DNA from: Ferrimonas gelatinilytica
Lineage (GTDB): Bacteria; Pseudomonadota; Gammaproteobacteria; Enterobacterales; Shewanellaceae
Assembly: GCF_039544205.1 (NCBI RefSeq)
Contig: NZ_BAABLF010000005.1
Coordinates: forward strand, 310,001-374,000
Length of the DNA: 64,000 nucleotides
Direction of reading: 5' to 3'
Part shown: in pieces, positions 7,535-16,956 of the stretch
Numbering within the stretch: the stretch's first letter is position 1
How the letters are laid out: every line of letters starts with the position of its first letter
The notes under the pieces: generated by a model
What the model was told of the DNA's origin: nothing
The model's input: only the letters and a program-made list of their open reading frames with translations
The model's database searches: none
Program-made: the position numbers and the translations under genes

Positions 7535-9984
7535 CAATTCTGTCCTGGTACCAATACTTCGCGGTTGCCGTTATGGCCGGGCGCACTCACCAAGCCGCTC
7601 TCCTGCATCTGTTCTACCAGACGCGCCGCGCGGTTGTAACCGATTTTCAGCTTCCTCTGTACGCTGGAGATGGAGGCCCTTCGCGACTCAATCACAAACT
7701 GCACCGCCTCATCGTAGAGCGGATCCTGTTCGCTGTCGCTCTCATCACTCTCCCCGGGCAATAGGATCGACTCCCCGCCACTTTCACCGGAGAGGATCTC
7801 ATCCACGTATTGCGGTGTTCCCCGGGCACTCCAGTCCGCCACCACCTTATGCACTTCGTGATCATCCACGAATGCGCCGTGAACCCGGATCGGCACACCG
7901 GTTCCCGGCGGCAGGTAGAGCATGTCCCCCTGCCCCAGCAGCTGCTCAGCGCCCTGCTGATCCAAGATGGTTCGGGAGTCGATGCGACTGGAGACCTGGA
8001 ACGCGATGCGGGTCGGGATGTTGGCCTTGATAAGCCCGGTAATCACATCCACCGAGGGGCGCTGGGTTGCCAGGATAAGGTGGATCCCGGCCGCCCTCGC
8101 CTTCTGGGCGATGCGCGCGATCAGCTCCTCCACCTTTTTGCCGACAATCATCATCATGTCGGCAAACTCGTCCACCACAACCACGATGGAGGGGAGTTTT
8201 TCCAATGCTGGGGCTTCGGTCTCCATCGAGTGTTCCGGTTTCCAGAAGGGGTCGGTCAACGGCACGCCGGCCTCCTGGGCGGAAACCACCTTGGCATTAT
8301 ACCCCTTCAGGTTGCGCACGCCGAGGGCCGACATCAGCTTGTAGCGACGCTCCATCTCCCCGACACACCAGCGCAAGGCGTTGGAGGCCTCTTTCATGTC
8401 CGTCACCACTTCACAGAGCAGGTGCGGGATCCCCTCATAAACGGAGAGCTCCAACATCTTGGGATCGATCATGATCAGGCGAACATCTTCCGGCTTGGAC
8501 TTGTAGAGCAAGCTCAGGATCATCACGTTGACGCCGACGGACTTACCGGAGCCTGTGGTGCCCGCCACCAGCAAGTGGGGCATCTTCGCCAGGTCCACCA
8601 CCACCGCCTGGCCGGAGATGTCCTGTCCCAGCACCATGGTGAGGTTGGACTTGGCCGCATCGAAGGCAGGGGACGCCAACACATCACGCAGGTAGACGAT
8701 CTCGCGAGAATTGTTGGGCAGCTCCAGGCCGATCACCGATTTACCCGGTATCACCTCCACCACACGTACGCTGACAGCGGAGAGGGCACGAGCCAAGTCC
8801 TTGGAAAGGTTGCTGATCTTGGAGACCTTGACCCCGGGTGCGAGGTCCAGCTCAAAACGGGTGATCACCGGGCCGGGATGCACATCGACAACGGTCGCCT
8901 GGATGTTAAAGTCCAGCAGCTTGGCCTCCACCAACCGCGCAATCCCATCAAGCTCTTCACGGGTAATAGGGTTTTCCGTCTTGTTCGGCCGATCGAGCAG
9001 CTCCAGGGTGGGCATCGGGGCCGAAGGGGCCTTGGGCAGCTCACTTCGCCCCCGCGCGTTGCGATCCCGGTTCAGAGCCTCTGCCAGATAGGGCTCCAGC
9101 GCACCATCGATCTCCGTTTCCCCGTTATCGGCTTCCCCCTTGGACTCATCGGTCTGCCAGGGGGGGGTCACTACGGGTTCTATCATTGCATCCGCCGGAG
9201 ACACGGCCCCTTCAGCCGGCTCAGAAAGCGCCGGTTCGACCCGTCGTGCGCTCTCATTGCTTTGCTTTCGGGTCGAAGCAAGCGCTGTGGCCACCGGCTC
9301 CTGCTCGCCCGGCTCCTGCGGCTGCTTGAATCGCTCAAACACCTCCATGAACCCGCGAGTATCATCACTGTCGTCAGCATGCCGCGCCAGCCTTTGAGGC
9401 AGCCGCCACAGGCCCAGCGCCAACGACGTGACCCCTCTGCCAACCCACTCCGCCAAGGTAAGCCAACTGACGCCGGTCATCAGGGTGAACCCGGCGGCAA
9501 TCGCGCCCAAAAGCAGCAGTGTGGTGCCCGTCAGGTTAAAAACGGGGATCATCATCCCGGCAACCACGTCTCCTAGGACGCCGCCAGAGGAGAAGTAGTG
9601 CACATCGTCGGCATTCAGAGCCGCCAGGGCGGCGATGCTCATGGTGGTAAGCAGGAAACCGATGAGACGCAGTCCAATGGAAAAATAATCCAGCTTGGTC
9701 AGATGGTAAGCCTGATGGAATACCAACCATCCGACAATGGCCACAACGAAGGGAATGACAAAAGCGGTGATGCCAAACACAAACAGCAAAACATCGGCGA
9801 CCCAGGCACCGGCCATCCCCATGATATTGCTGATCTGGCCATCCCAGGGTACCTGGCTCCAGCCCGGGTCGGCCGGATGGTAGGTCGCCAGGGCAAAGAG
9901 GGTGAAGAGCGCCGCCAGAGTGGTGATGATAAGGCCGCCCTCGAGCAATCGCTGCCAACCAGTCAACGGCGCTAACTTAGTCAT
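7534..9984 (-). CDS. ftsK: DNA translocase FtsK
   Basis: Septal DNA pump that aligns dif sites and activates XerCD at division. The 816-residue protein has four N-terminal membrane segments (about residues 15-190), a shortened acidic linker (about 200-310; the E. coli protein has 1329 residues because of a long linker), the motor with Walker A AGTTGSGKSVGVN and Walker B IVVVVDEFADMM, and a C-terminal winged-helix gamma domain (about 745-812, RRASISSVQRKLKIGYNRAA) that reads KOPS sequences. It follows lrp and is separated from it by a terminator. Confidence 0.98.
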   Translation of the reverse strand: MTKLAPLTGWQRLLEGGLIITTLAALFTLFALATYHPADPGWSQVPWDGQISNIMGMAGAWVADVLLFVFGITAFVIPFVVAIVGWLVFHQAYHLTKLDYFSIGLRLIGFLLTTMSIAALAALNADDVHYFSSGGVLGDVVAGMMIPVFNLTGTTLLLLGAIAAGFTLMTGVSWLTLAEWVGRGVTSLALGLWRLPQRLARHADDSDDTRGFMEVFERFKQPQEPGEQEPVATALASTRKQSNESARRVEPALSEPAEGAVSPADAMIEPVVTPPWQTDESKGEADNGETEIDGALEPYLAEALNRDRNARGRSELPKAPSAPMPTLELLDRPNKTENPITREELDGIARLVEAKLLDFNIQATVVDVHPGPVITRFELDLAPGVKVSKISNLSKDLARALSAVSVRVVEVIPGKSVIGLELPNNSREIVYLRDVLASPAFDAAKSNLTMVLGQDISGQAVVVDLAKMPHLLVAGTTGSGKSVGVNVMILSLLYKSKPEDVRLIMIDPKMLELSVYEGIPHLLCEVVTDMKEASNALRWCVGEMERRYKLMSALGVRNLKGYNAKVVSAQEAGVPLTDPFWKPEHSMETEAPALEKLPSIVVVVDEFADMMMIVGKKVEELIARIAQKARAAGIHLILATQRPSVDVITGLIKANIPTRIAFQVSSRIDSRTILDQQGAEQLLGQGDMLYLPPGTGVPIRVHGAFVDDHEVHKVVADWSARGTPQYVDEILSGESGGESILLPGESDESDSEQDPLYDEAVQFVIESRRASISSVQRKLKIGYNRAARLVEQMQESGLVSAPGHNGNREVLVPGQN

Positions 9985-10089
9985 CTGAGTCCTTGAAGAT
10001 AAAAGCTATTATTAGGCGCTACCTTAGCAAACTCCCTGTCAGTATGCATGAGGGCGGGGGCGTCAGTGAGCAACAAAATAACAGTGGCC

Positions 10090-10123
10090 AATAAAAAAGT
10101 GCCCATGCGGGCACTTTTTTATT
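10090..10123. terminator. Bidirectional terminator between lrp and ftsK
   Basis: Symmetric hairpin AGTGCCC/GGGCACT with loop ATGC, flanked by six A on one side and six T on the other. It ends the lrp transcript on the minus strand 24 bases beyond the stop. Confidence 0.9.
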
Positions 10124-10147
10124 GCTCTGGCAACGCTGGGCGCGGAC

Positions 10148-10657
10148 TCAGGCCACCATGGGGGCATTAGAGGCAATCTGTACGCGGCTGGTTTGCTTGA
10201 CCTCTTCCATCACCACATAGGTGCGGGTGTCCTTCACCGATGGCAGCTTAAGCAAGGTTTCAGACAGCAATCGGCGGTAGGCGGTCATATCGCTGACACG
10301 GGTTTTAAGCAGGTAGTCAAAATCACCAGAAACCAGGTGACACTCCTGAACATCCTCCAGTGTCATCACCGCCGCATTAAAGTCGTCAAACACATTGGGG
10401 GTATCCCGGTTGAGGGAGATTTCAACGTATACGAGCAGGGAGGCACCGAGGTAGTGGGGGTTAACCTGCGCAGTGTATCCAAGGATGAATCCTTGGCGTT
10501 CCAAGCGCTTAACACGTTCGAGGCAAGGGGTTGGGCTGAGACCGACTCGCTTGGACAACTCAACATTGGAGATCCGACCATCCCTTTGCAGTTCATTCAG
10601 GATGTTTCGGTCGATTCTATCAAGTTCTTTCAGCGGCTTTTTCTTGTTATATGCCAT
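10148..10657 (-). CDS. lrp: Leucine-responsive regulatory protein Lrp
   Basis: Global regulator of amino-acid metabolism. The 169-residue protein starts MAYNKKKPLKELDRIDRNIL and closely follows E. coli Lrp (164 residues): winged helix-turn-helix at about residues 14-72 (ISNVELSKRVGLSPTPCLERVKRLE), then the RAM effector domain with QECHLVSGDFDYLLKTRV. I chose the ATG at 10657 because AAGGAAG precedes it by 6 bases; an 18-residue upstream extension in the same frame is not Lrp-like. It is divergent from ald, a likely direct target. Confidence 0.97.
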   Translation of the reverse strand: MAYNKKKPLKELDRIDRNILNELQRDGRISNVELSKRVGLSPTPCLERVKRLERQGFILGYTAQVNPHYLGASLLVYVEISLNRDTPNVFDDFNAAVMTLEDVQECHLVSGDFDYLLKTRVSDMTAYRRLLSETLLKLPSVKDTRTYVVMEEVKQTSRVQIASNAPMVA

Positions 10658-10773
10658 ACAAAACTTCCTTAACTCCCGTCTAAGGCGGGATTTTACTCCA
10701 TTAGCACCCAAATATAGTGGGAGAAATCCTCCCAGACGCAGAATATACTAACTTCGCGCCCAAGGCCAAGAAA

Positions 10774-10790
10774 AACATAACAAATATGTT
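10774..10790. promoter_or_regulatory. Inverted repeat in the lrp-ald intergenic region
   Basis: AACATA and TATGTT arms are separated by 5 bases, 49 bases upstream of the ald start; a related AACATAACGAATAA stretch follows at about 10809. AT-rich palindromes of this kind are plausible Lrp-family operators. The repeat is visible; its role is inferred. Confidence 0.4.
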
Positions 10791-10838
10791 CACAGGCCAG
10801 CAAATAGAACATAACGAATAACAGAGGCAAACTTCACA

Positions 10839-11957
10839 ATGATTATCGGTGTACCCAAAGAGATTAAAAACCACGAATACCGTGTCGGCATGGTACCCGC
10901 GAGCGTTCGCGAACTGGTTCAGCGCGGCCATCAGGTACTGGTGGAAACCCAGGCTGGCATCGGCATTGGGTGTAGCGATGAAGACTATGTGAGCGCCGGT
11001 GCCACCATCCTGCCCAGCGCTGTCGAGGTGTTTGCCCAGGCTGAGATGATTGTGAAGGTAAAGGAACCGCAGGCAGTGGAACGTGCCATGCTGCGCCCCG
11101 GGCAGATCCTCTTTACCTACCTCCATTTGGCGCCGGATGCGCCGCAAACGGAAGACCTGGTGCACAGCGGTGCCATCTGCATCGCCTACGAGACCGTTAC
11201 CGATGCCAAAGGCGGCCTGCCCCTGCTGGCACCGATGTCCGAGGTTGCCGGCCGCATGTCTATCCAGGCCGGTGCCCAGGCACTGGAAAAATCTCACCAG
11301 GGCCGCGGCATGCTGCTTGGGGGTGTTCCCGGCGTTGAGCCGGCGAAAGTTGTCGTGATCGGCGGTGGCATGGTTGGCCGTAACGCTGCCCTGATGGCGG
11401 TCGGCATGGGCGCCGACGTGACTATCCTGGATCGCAACATCAACGTACTGCGGGATCTGAACCAGCAGTTTGAAAATCGCGCCAAGGTGCTCTACTCCAC
11501 CGCCGAAGCGCTGGAATCACACATCACCGGCGCCGACCTGGTTATTGGCGGGGTACTGATCCCCGGCGCCGCAGCCCCCAAGCTTATCACCCGTGAGCAC
11601 ATCCGTAACATGAAGCCCGGCGCAGCCATTGTGGATGTGGCCATTGACCAGGGTGGGTGTGCAGAAACCTCCAAAGCCACCACTCACCAAGATCCGGTGT
11701 ACCTGGTTGACGATGTGGTGCACTACTGTGTAGCCAACATGCCCGGGGCTGTGCCACGCACCTCCACCTTCGCACTGAACAACGCCACCCTGCCCTACAT
11801 CATTGCACTGGCGGAAAAAGGGTATGCCAAGGCGCTGCTCGACGACGCTCACCTGATGAAGGGGCTTAACGTCATCGACGGTAAGATCACCTGTGAGGAG
11901 GTCGCCGAGGCACTCGGTTACGAGTACCACGATCCCTACGGATTGGTTAAAGCCTGA
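10839..11957 (+). CDS. ald: Alanine dehydrogenase
   Basis: Interconverts L-alanine and pyruvate plus ammonium with NAD; cytosolic hexamer. The 372-residue protein begins MIIGVPKEIKNHEYRVGMVP with the substrate-binding arginine and lysine region, has KVKEPQ with the catalytic lysine, the Rossmann motif VVVIGGGMVGRNAA, and VDVAIDQGGCAETS, all family hallmarks. Its divergent pairing with lrp suggests Lrp control in response to alanine or leucine, as in other bacteria with the lrp-ald pair. A terminator follows. Confidence 0.97.
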   Translation: MIIGVPKEIKNHEYRVGMVPASVRELVQRGHQVLVETQAGIGIGCSDEDYVSAGATILPSAVEVFAQAEMIVKVKEPQAVERAMLRPGQILFTYLHLAPDAPQTEDLVHSGAICIAYETVTDAKGGLPLLAPMSEVAGRMSIQAGAQALEKSHQGRGMLLGGVPGVEPAKVVVIGGGMVGRNAALMAVGMGADVTILDRNINVLRDLNQQFENRAKVLYSTAEALESHITGADLVIGGVLIPGAAAPKLITREHIRNMKPGAAIVDVAIDQGGCAETSKATTHQDPVYLVDDVVHYCVANMPGAVPRTSTFALNNATLPYIIALAEKGYAKALLDDAHLMKGLNVIDGKITCEEVAEALGYEYHDPYGLVKA

Positions 11958-11981
11958 TTAGGGCAATCGGTTATTCATCGC

Positions 11982-12009
11982 AACGGGAGCCTAAGCTCCC
12001 GTTTCTTTT
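11982..12009 (+). terminator. Terminator of ald
   Basis: Stem ACGGGAGC/GCTCCCGT with loop CTAA, followed by the T-rich tail TTCTTTT, 24 bases after the ald stop. Confidence 0.85.
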
Positions 12010-12064
12010 ATCCGGCCATTTACTTACAATCGCCGCAACGCGAATGCACAACACGGAGTAACAG

Positions 12065-13024
12065 ATGAGCGAAGTCAAACACTGCCAACTGTTGATCCTG
12101 GGCTCAGGGCCTGCCGGCTACACCGCCGCAGTCTACGCCGCCCGGGCAAACCTCAATCCGGTGATGATCACCGGCATGCAACAGGGCGGACAGCTCACCA
12201 CCACCACGGAAGTGGAAAACTGGCCCGGTGACGCTGCCGACCTCACCGGCCCGGACCTGATGCAGCGCATGCACCAGCATGCGGAGCGCTTCGAGACGGA
12301 GATCCTGTTCGACCACATTAATGAAGTGGACCTGAACCAGCGTCCCTATCGCCTCAAAGGAGACAGTGGCGAATACACCTGTGACGCCCTGATCATCGCC
12401 ACCGGGGCCAGCGCCAAGTACCTGGGCCTGCCTTCCGAGGAGGCGTTTAAAGGTCGCGGTGTATCCGCCTGTGCCACCTGTGACGGTTTCTTTTACCGCA
12501 ACAAGCCGGTTGCCGTGGTCGGAGGCGGTAATACTGCGGTAGAGGAAGCGCTTTACCTCGCCAACCTTGCCTCCGAGGTGCACCTGATCCATCGCCGTGA
12601 TAGTTTCCGCGCCGAAAAGATCCTGGTAGACCGCCTGATGGATAAGGTTGAAAACGGCAACATCGTGCTGCACACCGACCGCGTCCTGGATGAAGTGCTG
12701 GGAGACCAGATGGGCGTAACCGGGGTCCGGATCAAAGCCACCGACAGTGACGCCACCGAAGAGCTTAGCGTCGACGGCGCCTTCATCGCCATCGGCCACA
12801 GCCCGAATACGGGGATCTTTGAAGGTCAGTTGGCAATGAAAGATGGCTATATTGTGGTAAACAGCGGGTTGAACGGCAACGCGACCCAGACCTCCATTCC
12901 CGGCGTATTTGCCGCCGGAGATGTGATGGATCATGTTTATCGTCAGGCCATCACCTCCGCCGGCACGGGTTGCATGGCGGCGCTGGATGCCGAACGCTAT
13001 CTCGACGGCCTGAAACAATCCTAA
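12065..13024 (+). CDS. trxB: Thioredoxin reductase
   Basis: NADPH- and FAD-dependent reductase that keeps thioredoxin reduced; cytosolic homodimer. It has 319 residues (E. coli 321). The FAD-binding GSGPAGYTAA is at about residues 13-22, the redox pair CATC at C136 and C139, the NADPH-binding VVGGGNTAVEEA shortly after, and the C-terminal FAD motif GVFAAGDVMDHVYRQA. It lies between ald and cydD, matching the E. coli trxB-cydD-cydC order. Confidence 0.98.
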   Translation: MSEVKHCQLLILGSGPAGYTAAVYAARANLNPVMITGMQQGGQLTTTTEVENWPGDAADLTGPDLMQRMHQHAERFETEILFDHINEVDLNQRPYRLKGDSGEYTCDALIIATGASAKYLGLPSEEAFKGRGVSACATCDGFFYRNKPVAVVGGGNTAVEEALYLANLASEVHLIHRRDSFRAEKILVDRLMDKVENGNIVLHTDRVLDEVLGDQMGVTGVRIKATDSDATEELSVDGAFIAIGHSPNTGIFEGQLAMKDGYIVVNSGLNGNATQTSIPGVFAAGDVMDHVYRQAITSAGTGCMAALDAERYLDGLKQS

Positions 13025-13042
13025 TCACAACCGTGAGCAGAC

Positions 13043-13065
13043 AGGGGCCCATTCGGGCCCTTTTT
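13043..13065 (+). terminator. Terminator of trxB, abutting the cydD start codon
   Basis: Stem GGGCCC/GGGCCC with loop ATTC and five T, ending only 5 bases before the cydD ATG. The hairpin and T-run occupy the place where a cydD ribosome-binding site would be expected. Confidence 0.8.
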
Positions 13066-13070
13066 GTTGT

Positions 13071-14762
13071 ATGAACAAAACGACTGAACAATCCAGCCTC
13101 GCCTGGTTAAAACAGGGTGCCCAAGCCGGGCGCCGCTGGATCGCCCTGGCCACCCTGTGCGGCTATGGCAACGCACTGCTGCTTATCCTGCAGGCGTGGC
13201 TGCTGGCGCATACCCTGCACAGCCTGATCATCGATAAGCTGTCACTGGCCCAGCTGCAATCGACACTGATCGCCCTCGCCCTGCTCTTTCCCGTTCGGGC
13301 GCTGCTGCTCTGGGGCAAGGAGGTCGCCGGATTCCATGCCGGCGCCAAGGTCCGTCAGGCGCTTCGTCAACAGCTCCTGACCCAATTGCATGCGCTGGGA
13401 CCCGCCTACCTGCAACGTAAGGCCGCAGGCAGCTGGACCAGTGTATTGCTGGAGCAGGTAGAGAAGCTGCAGGAGTTTTACAGCAAATACCTGGTGCAGA
13501 TGCGGCTGGTGATGCTGATCCCACTGACCATTTTACTGATGGTCTTTCCCCTCAACTGGGCCGCTGGGCTGGTGTTCCTGCTCACTGCCCCGCTGACCAT
13601 CCTGTTTATGGCGTTGGTCGGCATGGGCGCCGCGGACGCCAACAAGCGCAACTTCCTTGCCTTGTCGCGCCTCTCAGGACACTTTCTGGATCGCCTCAAG
13701 GGCCTGTCCACCATCCGTTTGTTTGACCAGATGGAAACCGAAGCCCAGAAGATGGATCACGCCTCCGAGGCCTTTCGACAGCGCACCATGGAGGTATTAC
13801 GGATGGCGTTTCTCTCCTCCGCAGTGCTGGAGTTCTTCGCTTCCATCTCCATCGCGGTGATCGCAGTCTATTTCGGTTTCAGCTACCTGGGAGAGCTGAA
13901 TTTTGGTCACTACGGCGCCGGCGTCACGCTGTTCAGTGGTCTGCTGGTGCTGATTCTGGCACCCGACTTCTTCCAGCCCTTTCGGGATCTTGGCACCTAC
14001 TACCATGCAAAAGCAGAAGCCATTGGCGCCGCCGACGAGCTCCGCCGGCTGATGGAAACGCCAAGCCATGACACCGGGGCCGAAGGCACAATGGTCGACG
14101 AAGGGCCTATCACCCTCGAAGCACATGATCTTGTCGTCCTCGCCCAGGATGGCACACCACTGACCGAGCCGCTCTCCTTCCACCTGCCCGCTGGCCATAC
14201 ACTGGCCCTGGCCGGCCCAACGGGGTGCGGTAAAACCTCTGTTATGCAGGCGGTCATGGGTCTACTGCCTTACCAGGGAAGCCTGCAGGCCAATGGTAGG
14301 GAGATTCGAGAACTGCCTCGGGACCCCTGGCTGGCGCAGCAGACCTGGCTGGGTCAGAATCCGAAACTTATCTTCGGCACCATCGCCGACAACCTGCGCA
14401 TGGCCAATCCAGGTGCCAGCGATGATCGCCTGTGGCAGGCGCTCGATGCCGCCCACGCCAGTGAATTTGTCCATCGCCTCCCCGCTGGACTGGCCCACCC
14501 CATCGGAGACCGGGCTTCCGGGCTCTCTGTCGGTCAGGCCCAGCGCATCGCCCTCGCCCGGGCCCTGCTTAAACCCACCCCTTTGCTGCTACTGGATGAA
14601 CCCACTGCCAGCCTAGACAGGCATAGCGAAACCCTGTTACAGCAGAGCCTGCGCCAGGTTCGGCAGGACCGCACCTGCCTCCTGATCAGCCACCGTAGCG
14701 ACCAGCTTTCGGACGCCGACCACTGCCTAACCCTGCGCCCAAAGGAGGCTCAACGTGACTGA
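13071..14762 (+). CDS. cydD: Glutathione/cysteine (heme) ABC exporter subunit CydD
   Basis: One half of the CydDC exporter, needed for assembly of cytochrome bd and periplasmic redox balance. The 563-residue protein has six membrane segments in the first 320 residues (VGMGAADANKRNFLALSRLSG is strongly conserved), then a nucleotide-binding domain with Walker A GPTGCGKT, signature LSVGQAQR and Walker B LLLLDEPT. The start MNK matches E. coli CydD, but no Shine-Dalgarno site is visible because the trxB terminator hairpin directly precedes the ATG. The 3' end overlaps cydC by 8 bases. Confidence 0.96.
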   Translation: MNKTTEQSSLAWLKQGAQAGRRWIALATLCGYGNALLLILQAWLLAHTLHSLIIDKLSLAQLQSTLIALALLFPVRALLLWGKEVAGFHAGAKVRQALRQQLLTQLHALGPAYLQRKAAGSWTSVLLEQVEKLQEFYSKYLVQMRLVMLIPLTILLMVFPLNWAAGLVFLLTAPLTILFMALVGMGAADANKRNFLALSRLSGHFLDRLKGLSTIRLFDQMETEAQKMDHASEAFRQRTMEVLRMAFLSSAVLEFFASISIAVIAVYFGFSYLGELNFGHYGAGVTLFSGLLVLILAPDFFQPFRDLGTYYHAKAEAIGAADELRRLMETPSHDTGAEGTMVDEGPITLEAHDLVVLAQDGTPLTEPLSFHLPAGHTLALAGPTGCGKTSVMQAVMGLLPYQGSLQANGREIRELPRDPWLAQQTWLGQNPKLIFGTIADNLRMANPGASDDRLWQALDAAHASEFVHRLPAGLAHPIGDRASGLSVGQAQRIALARALLKPTPLLLLDEPTASLDRHSETLLQQSLRQVRQDRTCLLISHRSDQLSDADHCLTLRPKEAQRD

Positions 14763-16428
14763 GCTTATCCCCTTCCTTCGGCTTTTCCAGCAACACTGGC
14801 GCCGCCTAGCCCTCGGGGCCCTGTTATCCCTGTTGACGCTGCTGGCCAGCATCGGGCTGCTGTCGCTGTCCGGCTGGTTCATCGCTGCCAGTGCCGTGGC
14901 CGGACTGGTGATCAGCCGCTCCGCCGACTTTAACTACATGATGCCGGCCGGTGGGGTACGAGCCCTGTCCGTGCTTCGAACCGCGGCACGCTGGGCCGAG
15001 CGTGTGGTCAGCCACGATGCAACCTTCCGCCTCCTCGCCACGCTTCGCAGTTGGTTTTTTCGCCACCTCGGCCGTCTCGCACCGGCCCGCCTTGGCGGGC
15101 TGCGCGACGCCGATCTGCTCAATCGCATGGTGGCGGACATCGATGCGCTGGATCACCTCTACCTGCGTCTGATCACCCCGGTGGCGGCGGGTTCCCTGTC
15201 GATCCTCGCCGTGACCGTCTTTCTGAGCTGGATCGATCCCCTGTTGGGGGCGGTGCTCGGCGGCGTTCTGCTGGCCCTGCTCCTACTGTTGCCGCCGCTG
15301 TTTTATCGACTCGGTCTGCGTCCCGGCGAGCGCCTCAGTCACCATCATGGTGTCTATCGCCAACAACTGGCGGATTACATCGACGCCCAGACGGAACTGC
15401 TGCTGTTCCAGGCCGAACGTCAGCAACGGGAAAAGCTGGCCCATACCGAGCAGGCTCTGCTCTTGGCCCAGGGAAAAATGGCCCGGCTCACTGGCCTATC
15501 CCAAGGGTTACTGACCCTCTTTAATGGCTGGCTGCTGCTGGTGATGGTGGTGCTTGCACACCACCAACTGAGCCAGGGCGGAGCGCCGGGGCCCCTGCTG
15601 GCACTGGTGGCCTTCGCCACCCTTGCCAGCTTCGAAGCCCTCAATCCCGTGACCACCGCCTTCCAACACCTGGGCCATACCCTGGCAGCGGCGAGGCGCT
15701 TAACTCCGATGTTAAGCGCCGATGGGGCCATGGCATTCGGCGGCCAGACTCAACCCGGCGAGGAGCGCGGTTTGGCGATCCAGGGCCTCAACTTCCGCTA
15801 TCCGGGGGCTTTGGACCCTACATTAGACGGGCTGAACTTGACCCTGGAACCGGGTGAGCGCGTGGCGCTGATTGGACAAACCGGATGTGGTAAGTCGACC
15901 TTGCTTCAGATCCTCTGCCGCGAGCTTGAGTCCGACAGCGGCTCTGTGTGCCTAAATGGCCACGCCCTGGACAGCTATTGTGAAAACAGCCTGCGCCAGC
16001 AGCTCTGCGTGATTAGCCAACGGGTGCACATCTTCAATGACTCCCTAGCCAATAACCTGAGGCTGGCCAGCCCCGGCGCCACAGATGATCAGCTTGAGCA
16101 GGCATTGCGACAGGTAAAACTGGACAAGTTGCTTGAGGGCCAGGGGCTGGCTCAGTGGCTTGGCGAGGGCGGCAGGCAGCTGTCCGGAGGCGAGCAGCGA
16201 CGCATCGGACTGGCACGGGCCCTGCTGCACCCGGGTTCGCTATTGCTGCTGGATGAACCGACAGAGGGGCTGGATGACGCTACCGAGCAGGAGGTGATCA
16301 GCTGCCTTCTCAGTCACCGACCCGAGCGGACTTTGCTCTACGTGACCCACAAACCGGCGGCGCTGGCACAGATGGATCGCGTTCTAATGATGGAGGCGGG
16401 AAAGCTTAAGCCGGCTCATGACAAATAA
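14755..16428 (+). CDS. cydC: Glutathione/cysteine (heme) ABC exporter subunit CydC
   Basis: Partner of CydD in the heterodimeric inner-membrane exporter. The 557-residue protein has six membrane segments (about residues 15-300) and an ABC domain with Walker A GQTGCGKST, signature LSGGEQRR and Walker B LLLLDEPTEGLDD. AAGGAGG sits just upstream inside the end of cydD, and the two genes overlap by 8 bases, so translation is coupled. Its 3' end is only 9 bases from the convergent gene at 16438, with no terminator between them. Confidence 0.96.
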   Translation: MTELIPFLRLFQQHWRRLALGALLSLLTLLASIGLLSLSGWFIAASAVAGLVISRSADFNYMMPAGGVRALSVLRTAARWAERVVSHDATFRLLATLRSWFFRHLGRLAPARLGGLRDADLLNRMVADIDALDHLYLRLITPVAAGSLSILAVTVFLSWIDPLLGAVLGGVLLALLLLLPPLFYRLGLRPGERLSHHHGVYRQQLADYIDAQTELLLFQAERQQREKLAHTEQALLLAQGKMARLTGLSQGLLTLFNGWLLLVMVVLAHHQLSQGGAPGPLLALVAFATLASFEALNPVTTAFQHLGHTLAAARRLTPMLSADGAMAFGGQTQPGEERGLAIQGLNFRYPGALDPTLDGLNLTLEPGERVALIGQTGCGKSTLLQILCRELESDSGSVCLNGHALDSYCENSLRQQLCVISQRVHIFNDSLANNLRLASPGATDDQLEQALRQVKLDKLLEGQGLAQWLGEGGRQLSGGEQRRIGLARALLHPGSLLLLDEPTEGLDDATEQEVISCLLSHRPERTLLYVTHKPAALAQMDRVLMMEAGKLKPAHDK

Positions 16429-16437
16429 AACAGACGG

Positions 16438-16908
16438 TTAATATACCCGGTCAACCCGTACCAGGCCGCCGGACAGGTAGACAATACGGACCGAATCACC
16501 GGCGTGGTGCACCATGCCGGGATCGTAATCCTGGACCACCATCACCCGCTCTCCGGCTTCCGTCAATATGATCAACTCCTGGAGTCGATATTGGACCATG
16601 TTGTAGCCTGGCGAGCGCCGATCTGCCACCCCGGCGCCGGCCAGGGCACCGAGGACAGTGGCCACGTCCCGTCCGGACCCACTGCCAAACTGGTTACCGA
16701 TAAGACCACCAAGCAGCGCGCCCCCGAACACTTTCCAGCCGCGGTGCCGGTCTTCCACCAATTCGCTGCGCTGGATATCCCGCACCGACTCGACCTCCCC
16801 GTAACTGACCTGCTCAACAGGAACCGCCCGATTACGGTTATACTGGGCCCAAGCGGGTAGACAGAGGCTCACCGCCAGTATGAGTATCGACAAAGGTTTC
16901 AGGCTCAT
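16438..16908 (-). CDS. Secreted glycine-zipper (2TM) protein
   Basis: A 156-residue envelope protein of unknown role. It has a signal peptide (residues 1-22, cleavage after AWA), an arginine-rich stretch, and a glycine-zipper segment at about residues 60-95 (FGGALLGGLIGNQFGSGSGR then VLGALAGAGVADRR) of the kind found in SlyB/Rick_17kDa-type proteins. No lipobox cysteine is present, so it is probably not a lipoprotein. The C-terminal half is a small beta-rich domain (MVVQDYDPGMVHHAGDSVRI). I chose the ATG at 16908, preceded by GGGAG; the frame stays open for 58 more codons upstream across aat. Divergent from aat, convergent with cydC. Confidence 0.85.
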   Translation of the reverse strand: MSLKPLSILILAVSLCLPAWAQYNRNRAVPVEQVSYGEVESVRDIQRSELVEDRHRGWKVFGGALLGGLIGNQFGSGSGRDVATVLGALAGAGVADRRSPGYNMVQYRLQELIILTEAGERVMVVQDYDPGMVHHAGDSVRIVYLSGGLVRVDRVY

Positions 16909-16956
16909 GTCATGCTCCCGTCCATACAAATTCGCTTGCAGAGTTATCAGCGTATC

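Noticed and set aside
7810..9576. A 588-residue plus-strand frame inside ftsK
   Set aside because: It is the antisense shadow of ftsK, histidine- and glycine-rich as expected from G+C-rich codon reversal, with no domain.
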